Part shown: piece by piece, positions 37,622 through 46,607 of the stretch
Numbering within the stretch: the first letter of the stretch is position 1
How the letters are laid out: each line of letters begins with the position of its first letter
Source: an uncultured bacterium
GTDB taxonomy: Bacteria; Bacteroidota; Bacteroidia; Bacteroidales; Bacteroidaceae
Assembly: GCA_905215555.1 (NCBI GenBank)
Contig: CAJMQU010000003.1
Coordinates: forward strand, 1-64,000
Direction of reading: 5' to 3'
DNA: 64,000 bases
Position numbers and translations under genes: made by a program
The notes under the pieces: generated by a model
Told to the model about the DNA's origin: nothing
Database searches by the model: none
Seen by the model: the letters and a program-made list of their open reading frames with translations, nothing else

Positions 37622-37682
37622 AGTGTAACTAAATTTGTCAAAAAATAGCCTTATACATAGTCTAAAGAATTTTGGTTACACT
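37622..37682. repeat. Phage intergenic element, copy 3
   Basis: AGTGTAAC and GTTACACT frame a block that, read on the minus strand, contains GGCTATTTTTTG as in copies 1 and 2. It lies directly after the tail tube gene, overlaps the stop codon of the frameshift extension, and is followed by the terminator at 37709-37745. Confidence 0.65.
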
Positions 37683-37708
37683 GAAGGAATTAACTAAAAT
37701 ACAAGTAT

Positions 37709-37745
37709 ATCCCTTTATACCTTTGTTTAGAGGGTATAGAGGGAT
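37709..37745 (+). terminator. Terminator after the tail tube gene
   Basis: A 13-bp stem (37709-37721 with 37733-37745, one mismatch) around an 11-nt loop is followed by TTTACTTTTTAA. It separates the abundant head and tube genes from the tail chaperone and tape measure genes. Confidence 0.75.
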
Positions 37746-37767
37746 TTACTTTTTAATACTAATTATT

Positions 37768-38070
37768 ATGACAATTACGATTAACAACAAAGAGTATAAG
37801 CTGAAATATACTATCAGAGCATTATTCATATTTGAACGTATAACTGGTAAGCCGTTTGAAATCTGTAACACACAAGATAATTGCTTATTCTTTTATAGTA
37901 TGTTACTAGCAAACAATCCAGATACTACTCTAGAATGGGATGAATTTATAGATGCTCTGGATAATGATGCTACCCTTATTACTCAGCTCAACTAGGTAAT
38001 AGTAGATTCTACTAAAAGAAGTGAGCTGTTTAATGAGGTAACAGAAGAGAACGGTGAAAAAAAAAGTTAA
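37768..38070 (+). CDS. Tail assembly chaperone G-like protein
   Basis: A 100-residue zero-frame product. MTITINNKEYKLKYTIRALF is the usual beginning of gpG-type tail chaperones of Gram-positive and Bacteroidota siphophages. A TAG read as Gln (TQLNQVIV) lies near residue 77. It ends with GEKKS and TAA just after a run of nine A. It coats the tape measure protein before tube assembly. The start is set at ATG 37768, after the terminator. Confidence 0.78.
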
Positions 38071-38381
38071 GTATATCGGAACTCTACGCTATACTAACAC
38101 TTAGGCTTCACTATCCACCGGAGTATGTATTAGATAAGATGGAGCTTTATGAAGTAAAGGCTGTTATGGATTATGAATACTTAGCTTATAAAGACAGTTG
38201 GGAACAGTCCAGATTAGTAGCCTATATGATAGCCTAGACCAATAGCACAAAAAGGCTAAAGCTAACTGATATTCTTAAATTTCATTGGGATGATGAGGAA
38301 GCTGTTACTTCTATATCTAATGAAGATGTGGCTAGATTGAGGGATAAGGCTAAACAGTACGAACAATTTATTACAGAATAA
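37768..38381 (+). CDS. Tail assembly chaperone G-T fusion by -1 frameshift (recoded)
   Basis: The same start as the G-like protein, but a -1 slip in the nine-A run at 38057-38065 (codons GAA-AAA-AAA) continues into an open frame. That frame begins KLSISELYAILTLRLHYPPE and ends at TAA 38379-38381. It contains one TAG as Gln (AYMIAQTNST). A G and G-T pair made by -1 frameshifting between tail tube and tape measure genes is a very conserved feature of long-tailed phages. The position, slippery run and frame all agree. The T part has helices expected to bind the tail tube subunit. Confidence 0.8.
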
Positions 38382-38382
38382 T

Positions 38383-41214
38383 ATGGCAAACGATTATATA
38401 GTTAGGCTCTAGGGGTAGGATAATCTATCTGGGACTATTAGAAATGCACAAAGAAGCATTAATGAACTAGGTGGAAGTGCTAACCGATTAGACGCAATAC
38501 AATAGCGATTTAACCGCATAGAGCAATCTTCAGCACCACTTAATAAGAAGCTGAAGGATGTTAAAAGAGCTATGGAACAGTTGGCTGTTACTGGTGATAC
38601 TTCTAGTGAACTCTTCTAGAGGATGGCACAAGCAGCACAAAGGTATCAGCAAGCTCTAGATTAGGTAAATCAAGCTACTAGAAGGGTAGATAGTGCTAGT
38701 GGCTAGATGAACGGTAGATTAGGCAACCTTAGAAATATTGCTAGTGAGGTAGCTTCTAGAAGTGGCTTCGGTGGTATTGTAGGACAGTTAGGAGCATTAG
38801 TTACCCCTGCTGGAGCTGCTACTGCTGCTGTCGCTGCTGTAGGTGTTGTAATGGTATCGGCTGGTAAAGCTGCTGCTGAATTTGAAACACACTTAGACAG
38901 CCTACAATCACTGACCGGATTAAGTGATGAAGCTATGTAGGATATATCTAAGGGAGCTGTTGAAATGAGTAAGGAGTTTAAGAGTAGTGCAAGTGATATA
39001 GTGGATGCTATGAAATTAATAGGTTCACAAGCTCCAGAACTCCTATCTGATAAAGATGCTCTAATGGAAGTTACTAAGGCTGCAAACGTATTAGCGGAAG
39101 CTGCTTAGATAGAAGTAGTGGATGCAGCTAAGGGTATCACTACTGTAATGAATCAAATGGGTGTATCTGCTTCAGAAGCATCCAATATTATCAATGTATT
39201 AGCAGCATCTTCTTAGCAGGGTTCAGCAGATGTAGCCTATCTAAATACTGCTTTTGAGAAGGCTGGTACTGCTGCAAAATCGGCAGGAATGAACTATGTG
39301 GAACTATCGGCTGCTATTGAAACTGTAGCACCTAAATTTAGCTCCGCTGATGTGGCTGGCTCACAATTAGCATCGACACTACTTCAGTTATCTATGAAGG
39401 CTAGCAATGAATTTAAGCCTTCTGTAGTAGGTATGTCGCAAGCTCTAGAGAATCTAGCTGCTGCTCAGTTATCGGATGCAGAGATAGCTAAGATGGTTGG
39501 TGAATCTAATGTAACTATGCTTAAATCTCTTATAGAAGGAAAAAGCACATTTGACGGTTACACGCAATCACTAGCCGGAACTAATACAGCCTATGAGCAA
39601 ATGACTATCAATAATGATAACTTTGAGGGTGCTGTTACTAGGCTTAAATCTGCTTGGGATGCTCTGTTAATCACTCTAGGACAATCTGGAGTATTATAGG
39701 GTATTGCAGATGGAGTAATGGATATTATGGGATTACTGAATGATATTATAAATGTAATCTCTGATGTTATAAGCACCTTTGATTTATTTGGCTCTGATGT
39801 TACTGATAACTGCAATGTTAGTAAGATTCAGATTCAAATGTTATCCGATATTATAAAAGGAATCGGCACAGTATTACAGATAGTAGTGGCTGTAGCAGCT
39901 AAAGCATTTAACGCTATTAAGGATGTGGCTACTAATGTGGCTAATGGTATCTAGAATAAGTGGAATGAGCTTAAAGGTACTCTGACTGATAACGCCTTTG
40001 TTTAGAATATTGCTAATGCTTGGACTACTATTTATAATAAGGCTGTTGAGATAGTTGGTAAGGTTAAAAAGCTGTGGAATGAGTTTTTACAGTGGCTAGG
40101 ATTAGAGAGTAAATCTACTTCCGTTCCTGCTCCTATGAAAACTACAGCAGTTACTAACACTAATACCAATACTTCTACTACTCTTCCTACAAATACTTCC
40201 ACTACAGTTAATACTCCTTCTGGTGGTAAAGGTGGAAGAGGTAAAGGAGGCTCTACTCCTAGAACTACTCAAACTCCACCAGAAGCAGGAAGTTTAGCAG
40301 CTCTAGAAGCAGCCTATAACAAGCTCAATACAGAGCTTAAAAATACAGTAGTATCTGATGCTAGGCTAGCCGAAATCAATGCAGAGAAGGCAGCACTAGA
40401 AGAGCAGATTACACAGCTCAAAATCAGAAACGGATTACTAGTAGAAAAGAAAGAAGAGCCTAAGCAAGTTAAGCCAGAAGCAAAGGAAGGTTCTTTAGCC
40501 TATGTGCAAAAGCAAATATCAGATAAATCTGCTCTTCTTAAAATGGAAGTAGTAGGCTCTGATGAATGGAAGGCACTAAGTAAGGAGATAGCTGATTTAA
40601 CAGACCAACAGCACACTATTCAGATTTAGGTGGATGGTGAAACTGTAAAGAGCCAGTTTGAATTAGCTGCTGAAGCTGCTGAAGCCTATAAGGAAAGAAT
40701 GGCTGCTACTTAGGATGTGATTGGTAATGTTGGCAGTGCATTTAGTTCTTTAGGCGGTGCTGTTGGTGGTACAGCCGGAAAGATGCTAGAAATGGCAGGA
40801 TAGACTGCTTAGGCAGTAGCTCAAATTATTCCGCAAGTGATGGCACTTATTGGAGTGAAACAAGCAGAAGCCTTAGCTTCTGGTACTGCTTCCGCTGCTT
40901 CTCTACCATTCCCGGCTAACATTGCTGCTATAGCATCTATCATAGCTACTATTACAGCTCTATTTGCTTCCTTTGCTGGTAGCTTTGCTGATGGTGGTAT
41001 TATTAGCGGTGGCTCTTTTCACGGTGATAAGATGCTAGCTAGAGTAAACGCTGGAGAAATGATATTGAATCCAATGTAGCAGAGCAATCTGTTTAATGCC
41101 TTAAATGGTGGTGGAGCTGTAGGAGGTATGAGAAATGTAGAGTTTAAGATTAGTGGCTCTACTCTTAAAGGATGCCTAAACAACTATGATAAAAAATAGA
41201 GTAGATTGAAGTAA
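38383..41214 (+). CDS. Tape measure protein (recoded)
   Basis: A 943-residue protein that sets tail length, restored by about eighteen TAG codons read as Gln. Residues 1-110 form a Gln-rich coiled coil. There follow a hydrophobic Ala/Gly-rich region (LVTPAGAATAAVAAVGVVMV), helical repeats of the TP901-type tape measure, a Ser/Thr/Gly linker (NTNTSTTLPTN..., GGKGGRGKGG), a second coiled coil and a C-terminal hydrophobic segment near ADGGIISGG. Under the standard code this gene is a series of unrelated fragments. The tail would be siphovirus-like. Confidence 0.9.
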
Positions 41215-41233
41215 CCTATAAAAATCCGTTGAA

Positions 41234-42622
41234 ATGTCTAAATATACAAGTGAATTTACTTCATTGAGCGGAGTTAGTTATAAAGTTGAGATTACCACTG
41301 AAAAGGGAAATAATACGGAAGTATTTACTTTAGGTGGTAATCCCTTTGTAACTTCTATGGATTCAGATGGGAAAACTATCTACGCTCCTATTAAGACTAC
41401 TGGAGCAACTATAGAAATGATAACTCCTAATTTGAAGTATGATATATATAGTGCTAATGCACAAGGAACTAAGATAAAGCTGACTAATCAGAATACCAAT
41501 AAAGTAGAATGGGTTGGATATGTTACACCGTGTGCCTATACTTAGGATTGGGATGAAGATAGGGAAGTAATGGAAATAGAAGCGGTAGATGGTATAGCTT
41601 CATTAAAAGAAGTGCCATATAGAACTAGCAATAAGGATATTAACACATTCCTTTAGATTATCTTCAAATGTCTAAAGAAGTGTAACTGTTACCGTTACTT
41701 ATATGTAAATGATAATGTTACGTTAAATGCTACTGATACATAGTGTATCTTAGAGAAGCTAAGAATCAGTGAAGCTAACTTTTTTGATAAGAAGGATTAT
41801 GAAGCAGAGCAGGATGATGATGTAGCTTGGAGTACCTACGATGTATTATTTGAGATTATGCAGTATTTAGGCTATACTCTTATTGCTGAAGGGGAAGAGG
41901 TGTATATACTAGATTATGATGCTATAAGAGCCGGAAGGAGCAAGTATTACCGTTATGATATAAGTGGCTCTGCTATCAGTGCTGCTACTACTGTTAATAT
42001 ATCCAATTCCTATCATATTGATGCTAACTCTTATTCTGAAAATGGAACTAAGATTAGTCTAGATGAGGTGTTTAACTAGGTGATAGTAGTGGATGATTTT
42101 AGTGAGATTGATTCCCTTTTAGATGGTATTGATTCCACTAAGAACTTAACTAACATAACAGCTAGCTATGATACTACTCTTAAAAACTGGTTTAAGAATA
42201 ATAGCCGATTCTTAGAGAGTGAAGTATTTACTGCTAAGAATAAGCTAGGGGAAGATGAGAGCTTTTTTATCTCTCTTACTAAAGCTGATGATGGTAAAAT
42301 ATTCTTTGTACTAGGCAAGTTCTATAAACACGCCTTAGTTACTACTAAACACTATGACCATAACAGCAATTCCCTTATAAATGAAGCTAGCTTTAATCCT
42401 ATGATGTATTCTAAGCTCTGGGATGGTAAAGGTGCTACTTATGTAGGCTACTTCACCAAACAGATAGAAGGTAGTGTGTATAACAAGTGGAGAGTAGATA
42501 TAACTTCTAACTGGGATGGCTAGAGTAAAGAGGTGAAGCTGGAGCAATTTGGAAGGCTCTGCAATATTGACAATAACCATAGGACTGTATCTAAAATGAA
42601 AAGAAAATCCAATAAAGTGTAG
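41234..42622 (+). CDS. Distal tail protein, cut by the ICE (recoded, partial)
   Basis: An open frame of 462 codons from ATG 41234 when TAG is read as Gln. It contains TAG codons at, for example, 41542, 41656 and 42077. The start MSKYTSEFTSLSGVSYKVEI, then FVTSMDSDGKTIYAPIKTTG, resembles N-terminal segments of distal tail/tail-tip proteins following the tape measure. Phage-like sequence ends at about 42620, where the left end of the conjugative element begins. The frame remains open into the element until TAA 42767. The missing 3' part should lie beyond the far end of the element. Confidence 0.7.
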
Positions 42623-42753
42623 GCAAAACGTCTTTATATCAGCATTTTAAGTTTGTCTATTTCCTTTCAGTTATTTTCATACGTTTCTCTCTTTTAGCTC
42701 TTTTTCGGTACATTTTTGTTTCTTGTTTGTTTCTTGATTTCGGTTTTTATTCA

Positions 42754-42761
42754 TACATTTG
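42754..42761 (+). promoter_or_regulatory. -7 box of the ICE integrase
   Basis: TACATTTG matches TAnnTTTG and lies 33 bp before ATG 42795. Upstream T-rich sequence contains several TTG triplets but none at the ideal 19-21 bp spacing, so the promoter may be weak or regulated. Confidence 0.45.
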
Positions 42762-42794
42762 CAATGTAAAACAACGAATGAAAAGAATGCAATT

Positions 42795-43925
42795 ATGCCA
42801 CGAGTAAAGAAGCCTAAAAAAGTAAAGGAACCCATACGTCTTCGGACGAAGGATTTGTCCGATGGCAGTAAGAGTTTATATCTGGACATTTATCGTAATG
42901 GCAAACGGACATACGAATACCTGAAGATGTATCTTATCCCGGAAACGGATCGTAATGCCCGTCGACAGAATGAAATTACGATGGCTGCCGCTAATGCCAT
43001 CAAGTCGAAACGCATCATTGAATTGACCAGCGGAGAAGCCGGCATAGTGAATCACGTGGATAAGGTCTATCTGCTGGACTGGATGAAAACCTATAAGGAA
43101 TATCAGGAAAAACGGGACAAGAAAAGTATAAGTCAAATCGTGGCCGTTACCCATATCCTGAAGGATTATGCGGGAGACAGGTTCACACTGGATAGAATTG
43201 ACCTTGATTTTTGCCAAGGCTACATCGATTACATGCTGACAACCTATCGTCCCCAAGGGAAACCGATAGCTGCTTCTACACGCAATACCTATTATCAGAT
43301 CTTCAATGGCGCACTGAACGCCGCTGTCCGTGCCAAACGGCTGTTGAGAAATCCGTTCAACGAAATGGAGAAATCAGAGAAGCCCAAAATGCCAGAAAGC
43401 GTGCGTAGCTACATGACCATCGAAGAGGTGCGGTCATTGATTGCCACTCCTATGGAGAACGAGACGGTAAAGAGTGCCTACCTGTTCTCATGCTTCTGTG
43501 GACTGCGCATCAGCGATGTGAAAAAACTGAAATGGAGAGACGTGTTCCTTGACCACGGTCAATACCGCTTGGCTGTAGCCATGCAAAAAACCAAAGAACC
43601 GATTTATCTTCCACTTTCCAACGAGGCGTTGAAATGGATGCCGGAACGTGGAGATAAGATAGGGGACGATAACGTGTTCGATTTGCCTTCGACAGTCAAT
43701 ACGCTTATCAAGCCGTGGGCCAAGGCTGCCGGTATTTCCAAACAATTTACGTTTCACACGGCCCGGCACACGTTTGCGACCATGATGCTGACGCTTGGTG
43801 CAGACCTCTATACCGTATCTAAGTTGCTCGGTCACACATCTGTGAGAATGACGCAGGTTTACGCCAAAATCGTCAATAAGAAAAAAGATGACGCAGTTAA
43901 TTTAACAAACGGATTGTTTGATTGA
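42795..43925 (+). CDS. int: ICE tyrosine integrase, IntDOT family-like
   Basis: A 376-residue tyrosine recombinase. The start ATG 42795 (MPRVKKPKKVKEPI) is preferred because an upstream in-frame TTG lies inside the promoter region. The catalytic set is complete: R238 in FCGLRISDV, H321-x-x-R324 in FHTARHTFA and Y356 in TQVYAKIV. It lies at the left end of the element, about 170 bp from the junction with phage DNA, and reads inward. It would catalyse integration and, with accessory proteins, excision. Confidence 0.92.
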   Translation: MPRVKKPKKVKEPIRLRTKDLSDGSKSLYLDIYRNGKRTYEYLKMYLIPETDRNARRQNEITMAAANAIKSKRIIELTSGEAGIVNHVDKVYLLDWMKTYKEYQEKRDKKSISQIVAVTHILKDYAGDRFTLDRIDLDFCQGYIDYMLTTYRPQGKPIAASTRNTYYQIFNGALNAAVRAKRLLRNPFNEMEKSEKPKMPESVRSYMTIEEVRSLIATPMENETVKSAYLFSCFCGLRISDVKKLKWRDVFLDHGQYRLAVAMQKTKEPIYLPLSNEALKWMPERGDKIGDDNVFDLPSTVNTLIKPWAKAAGISKQFTFHTARHTFATMMLTLGADLYTVSKLLGHTSVRMTQVYAKIVNKKKDDAVNLTNGLFD

Positions 43926-43976
43926 TACATTAAAGCCGCATGTCAAATTTGAATTTGCAGGCAAGAAATTGGCATT

Positions 43977-44007
43977 TGTATTCCAATGTTTTTCATTGGA
44001 ATACAAG
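43977..44007. other. Perfect 13-bp inverted repeat downstream of int
   Basis: TTGTATTCCAATG and CATTGGAATACAA are exact inverses around five T. The structure lacks a T tract on its 3' side. It may be an integrase or regulator binding site, or a transcript end. Confidence 0.6.
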
Positions 44008-44065
44008 TTGTTACAATATGTGCTAACCCTTGAATGGCAATCTTTGAACACGAAACGGCCAGAAA

Positions 44066-44833
44066 ATGGTCTTCTCTTTTTTTGAAGGGAAGCAACATCT
44101 ACCCCATTTTGCTACCGAACAGGATATAGCAGACGAATTTATTGCATTGCTCTCCGAAGCGAGAGACTTTTATCTTCAAGACGTCATCGTAAATGGCAAG
44201 CGGTACAGCCGCTATGTGGATGATTTCATAAACAGCCGCCGTTATATCAACTGCGACAATGCGGTTTGTAAGAATTGTCACGAAATGAATATTCACATCG
44301 TCAAAGGGCTGTTAACCGACTGTGCAGGTCTCGTCAAGAAGTTCTTTACCGCCGATACGTTCACTTTCGAGGATTGCATGAGACTGAAGTGGAAGTACGA
44401 CTTCTACGAGTCATCTCCCGGCAATCCCGGCGCGGATAATCCAACGCGCATTCCTACACTTTCTTTTGGCTGCAATTTTTCCAGAGAACAAATGAAAGGC
44501 ATCGTGGCTTGTGCCACAGTTTTTCATCTGTTTTGCGTTTCTACGCTCTGCGTCGAGGACATGGAGGCACTTTTCTCCTGCCGGGAAGATTTCAGCATTC
44601 GGGTAAACAACGTCCGCCACGTGGCTGTCATGTTCGACGCCCTGCTCGAAAACAAACTTATCGAACCGTACTGGCAGTCCGTTCTCGACAAGGGGCGGTT
44701 CCTGGTATCAAAGGACGGCAGGTCGTATGTTTCCGCTTCAAGCCTGTCCACAGCCCTGTCTATCGCGAGGATAAAAAAGACAGCCGTCGTCACCAACGGG
44801 ATCAGAAAGGCCATCGCCGGATTGAAGGAATGA
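44066..44833 (+). CDS. ICE-encoded protein of unknown function
   Basis: A 255-residue, largely helical cytosolic protein. The Cys pattern INCDNAVCKNCHEMN suggests a metal-binding knuckle near residues 78-92. A C-terminal segment KGRFLVSKDGRSYVSASSLS looks like a small DNA- or protein-binding domain. Proteins of this size often lie between integrase and excisionase genes in Bacteroidales ICEs. No enzymatic signature is visible. Confidence 0.6.
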   Translation: MVFSFFEGKQHLPHFATEQDIADEFIALLSEARDFYLQDVIVNGKRYSRYVDDFINSRRYINCDNAVCKNCHEMNIHIVKGLLTDCAGLVKKFFTADTFTFEDCMRLKWKYDFYESSPGNPGADNPTRIPTLSFGCNFSREQMKGIVACATVFHLFCVSTLCVEDMEALFSCREDFSIRVNNVRHVAVMFDALLENKLIEPYWQSVLDKGRFLVSKDGRSYVSASSLSTALSIARIKKTAVVTNGIRKAIAGLKE

Positions 44834-44939
44834 CATGAAGTGCTAAAAAAACAAGCATGTGAAAGGTAAAAGCGTGATAATTGCGCTGACACCTGTATGG
44901 TATCAATCCGCAACGTCTCGCTGTCACTTACACATCGTC

Positions 44940-44947
44940 TAACTTTG
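44940..44947 (+). promoter_or_regulatory. -7 box and leader hairpin of the HTH gene
   Basis: TAACTTTG fits the Bacteroidales -7 box. The predicted start is near 44953, and the leader to ATG 45011 contains an 8-bp hairpin (CCTCCGTA with TACGGAGG). The longer upstream open frame starting at 44897 lies before this promoter and is therefore unlikely. Confidence 0.5.
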
Positions 44948-45010
44948 CCCTCCGTAACGCGCTACAGATACGGAGGAGCACCTTCATTGTCTAATTTTAA
45001 CATCAGTCTT

Positions 45011-45406
45011 ATGCAAAATAGAATTACATTCATGGAGCGGTTGAGTGAACGGATGACCGCCATAGAAGCGGTTCTCAAGAAATTGGAACCGATAGAAAAC
45101 CTTTTGGAACGTGTGGCTTTGTTGGAAAACAATATCTACACGACCAAGAGGGTCTTTACATTCCAGGAAGCGTGCATGTATATCGGTGTTTCGGAAAGCC
45201 TGCTGTACAAGCTCACGGCAAATAAAGAGATTCCGCATTATAAACCTCGTGGCAAAATGCTTTACTTCGCCAAGGATGAGCTGGATGAATGGCTCTTGCA
45301 GAACTGTGAACCTACCGTGGATGACGTCGAACGTATGACCACGGAATCATCAACCACACAACCATTCTTTAACAAGAGACGCTATGGAAAACGAAAGAAG
45401 AACTGA
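45011..45406 (+). CDS. Excisionase-like helix-turn-helix protein
   Basis: A 131-residue protein. The N-terminal coiled coil (MERLSERMTAIEAVLKKLEP) is followed by an HTH_17/MerR-like domain: FTFQEACMYIGVSESLLYKL, then the wing KPRGKMLYFAKDELDEWLL. The layout is that of the Xis2/Orf proteins of Bacteroidales ICEs, which control excision and transfer. The start was chosen from the promoter position and the family's usual length. It overlaps the next gene by 23 bp. Confidence 0.78.
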   Translation: MQNRITFMERLSERMTAIEAVLKKLEPIENLLERVALLENNIYTTKRVFTFQEACMYIGVSESLLYKLTANKEIPHYKPRGKMLYFAKDELDEWLLQNCEPTVDDVERMTTESSTTQPFFNKRRYGKRKKN

Positions 45407-46490
45407 ACGCAATACGGGGGCGGGAATCGACGAAAAACGCCTCTCGGACATACTCACCATATCACAGATAAAGGCCACAGACACCTACGAGACACCCCCG
45501 CAGATCATCTGGATAGACAACTCCACTATCGCCACGCTGGGCAACTTCAGCGCTTCGACCGGAAAGGCAAAGTCTAAAAAGACATTCAACGTGTCGGCCA
45601 TCGTCGCCGCATCTCTTGCCGGGCGTCAGGTATTGAATTACCGGGCGCACCTGCCCGAGGGCAAACAGCGGGTTCTGTACGTGGACACGGAGCAGAGTCG
45701 CTTTCACTGCCACAACGTGCTGGAACGCATCTTGCGGCTCGCGGGGCTGCCCACCACGTCCGACAGCGAGAACCTTGACTTCATCTGCCTCAGGGAATAC
45801 TCGCCGTCCGTCCGCATAGAGGTTATCGACTACGCCCTGCGCCAAGGCAAAGGGTATGGTCTGGTCATCATCGACGGCATTCGAGACCTGATGCTGGATA
45901 TCAACAGCACTGGTGAATCGGTGGAGGTCATCAACAAGATGATGGAGTGGTCGTCGAAGTACGACCTGCATATCCATTGCGTGCTTCACCTGAACAAGGG
46001 CGACAACAATGTACGCGGTCACATCGGTACGGAAATGAGCAACAAGGCGGAAACGGTACTGGTCATCAGCAAGAGCAGCGAGAACCCAAGTATCAGCGAG
46101 GTCCACGCACTCCACATCCGCGAGAAGGAGTTCCGGCCTTTCGCCTTTACGGTAGATAACGGCGGCCTTCCAGTCATGGCTGAAAACTACTCGTTTGACG
46201 AAAGTGCCTCCGAGCGGTCCAAAAACCGGGTGGGATTCATGAGCTTGTCTGTCGAGCAGCATCGGGAGGCCCTCTCCGCTGCTTTCGGAGACAAGCCCAT
46301 CAAAGGGTTCGAGAACGTGTTGCAGGCGATGATGACGGCTTACGAGACAATCGGGTTCAAACGGGGACGCAGCGTCATGATAAAATTATTGCAATACCTG
46401 ACCGACAACCTGAAGCTGGTCATCAAGCGGGACAAGCTCTTCTATTATGACGTGACGCCTACCGAGGCCATGCTTTTCGATGAAGAATGA
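45384..46490 (+). CDS. RepA-like AAA/RecA-fold ATPase
   Basis: A 368-residue ATPase. The P-loop region is GNFSASTGKAKSKKTFNVSA around residue 52. The Walker B strand lies in GLVIIDGIRDLML near residue 160, with a further VLHLNKGDNNVRGHIGTEMS segment as in RepA/KaiC-like helicases. It is encoded directly upstream of a primase, so the pair probably primes and unwinds ICE DNA during replication or after transfer. It overlaps the HTH gene and is followed by a terminator. Confidence 0.78.
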   Translation: MENERRTERNTGAGIDEKRLSDILTISQIKATDTYETPPQIIWIDNSTIATLGNFSASTGKAKSKKTFNVSAIVAASLAGRQVLNYRAHLPEGKQRVLYVDTEQSRFHCHNVLERILRLAGLPTTSDSENLDFICLREYSPSVRIEVIDYALRQGKGYGLVIIDGIRDLMLDINSTGESVEVINKMMEWSSKYDLHIHCVLHLNKGDNNVRGHIGTEMSNKAETVLVISKSSENPSISEVHALHIREKEFRPFAFTVDNGGLPVMAENYSFDESASERSKNRVGFMSLSVEQHREALSAAFGDKPIKGFENVLQAMMTAYETIGFKRGRSVMIKLLQYLTDNLKLVIKRDKLFYYDVTPTEAMLFDEE

Positions 46491-46515
46491 TGGCGGGCGC
46501 GGGCATATATATTTT

Positions 46516-46572
46516 AGTTTACTTTAGTATCTATCTATATATAGGGAGGAAAACCAAAGTAAACTGTTTTTT
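46516..46572 (+). terminator. Terminator between ATPase and primase genes
   Basis: AGTTTACTTT (46516-46525) pairs perfectly with AAAGTAAACT (46556-46565), followed by GTTTTTT. The loop is 30 nt and itself AT-rich. It lies only 36 bp before the primase start, so it may attenuate primase expression. Confidence 0.6.
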
Positions 46573-46607
46573 GAAAACAAAAGGAAATCAAGTGAAAATA
46601 AATCGAA

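Larger units (their letters stand above)
12510..42622. mobile_element. TAG-recoded (code 15) siphophage-like prophage, interrupted at the right
   Basis: The left boundary is where helicase homology ends and the serine integrase promoter begins. The right boundary is where a tail gene with in-frame TAG codons runs into the end of a conjugative element. Inside, base composition is AT-rich, TAG occurs as a sense codon throughout the lytic genes, and no gene uses TAG as a stop. The head and tail order is that of a siphophage. Baseplate, lysis and most replication genes are absent, as expected if the remainder lies beyond the inserted ICE. Confidence 0.85.

Noticed and set aside
23000..42600. Interpretation as a decayed prophage full of amber pseudogenes
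   Set aside because: The interruptions are only TAG, never TAA or TGA. The frames resume immediately, and the joined products match full-length phage families. Random decay would produce all three stops and frameshifts.
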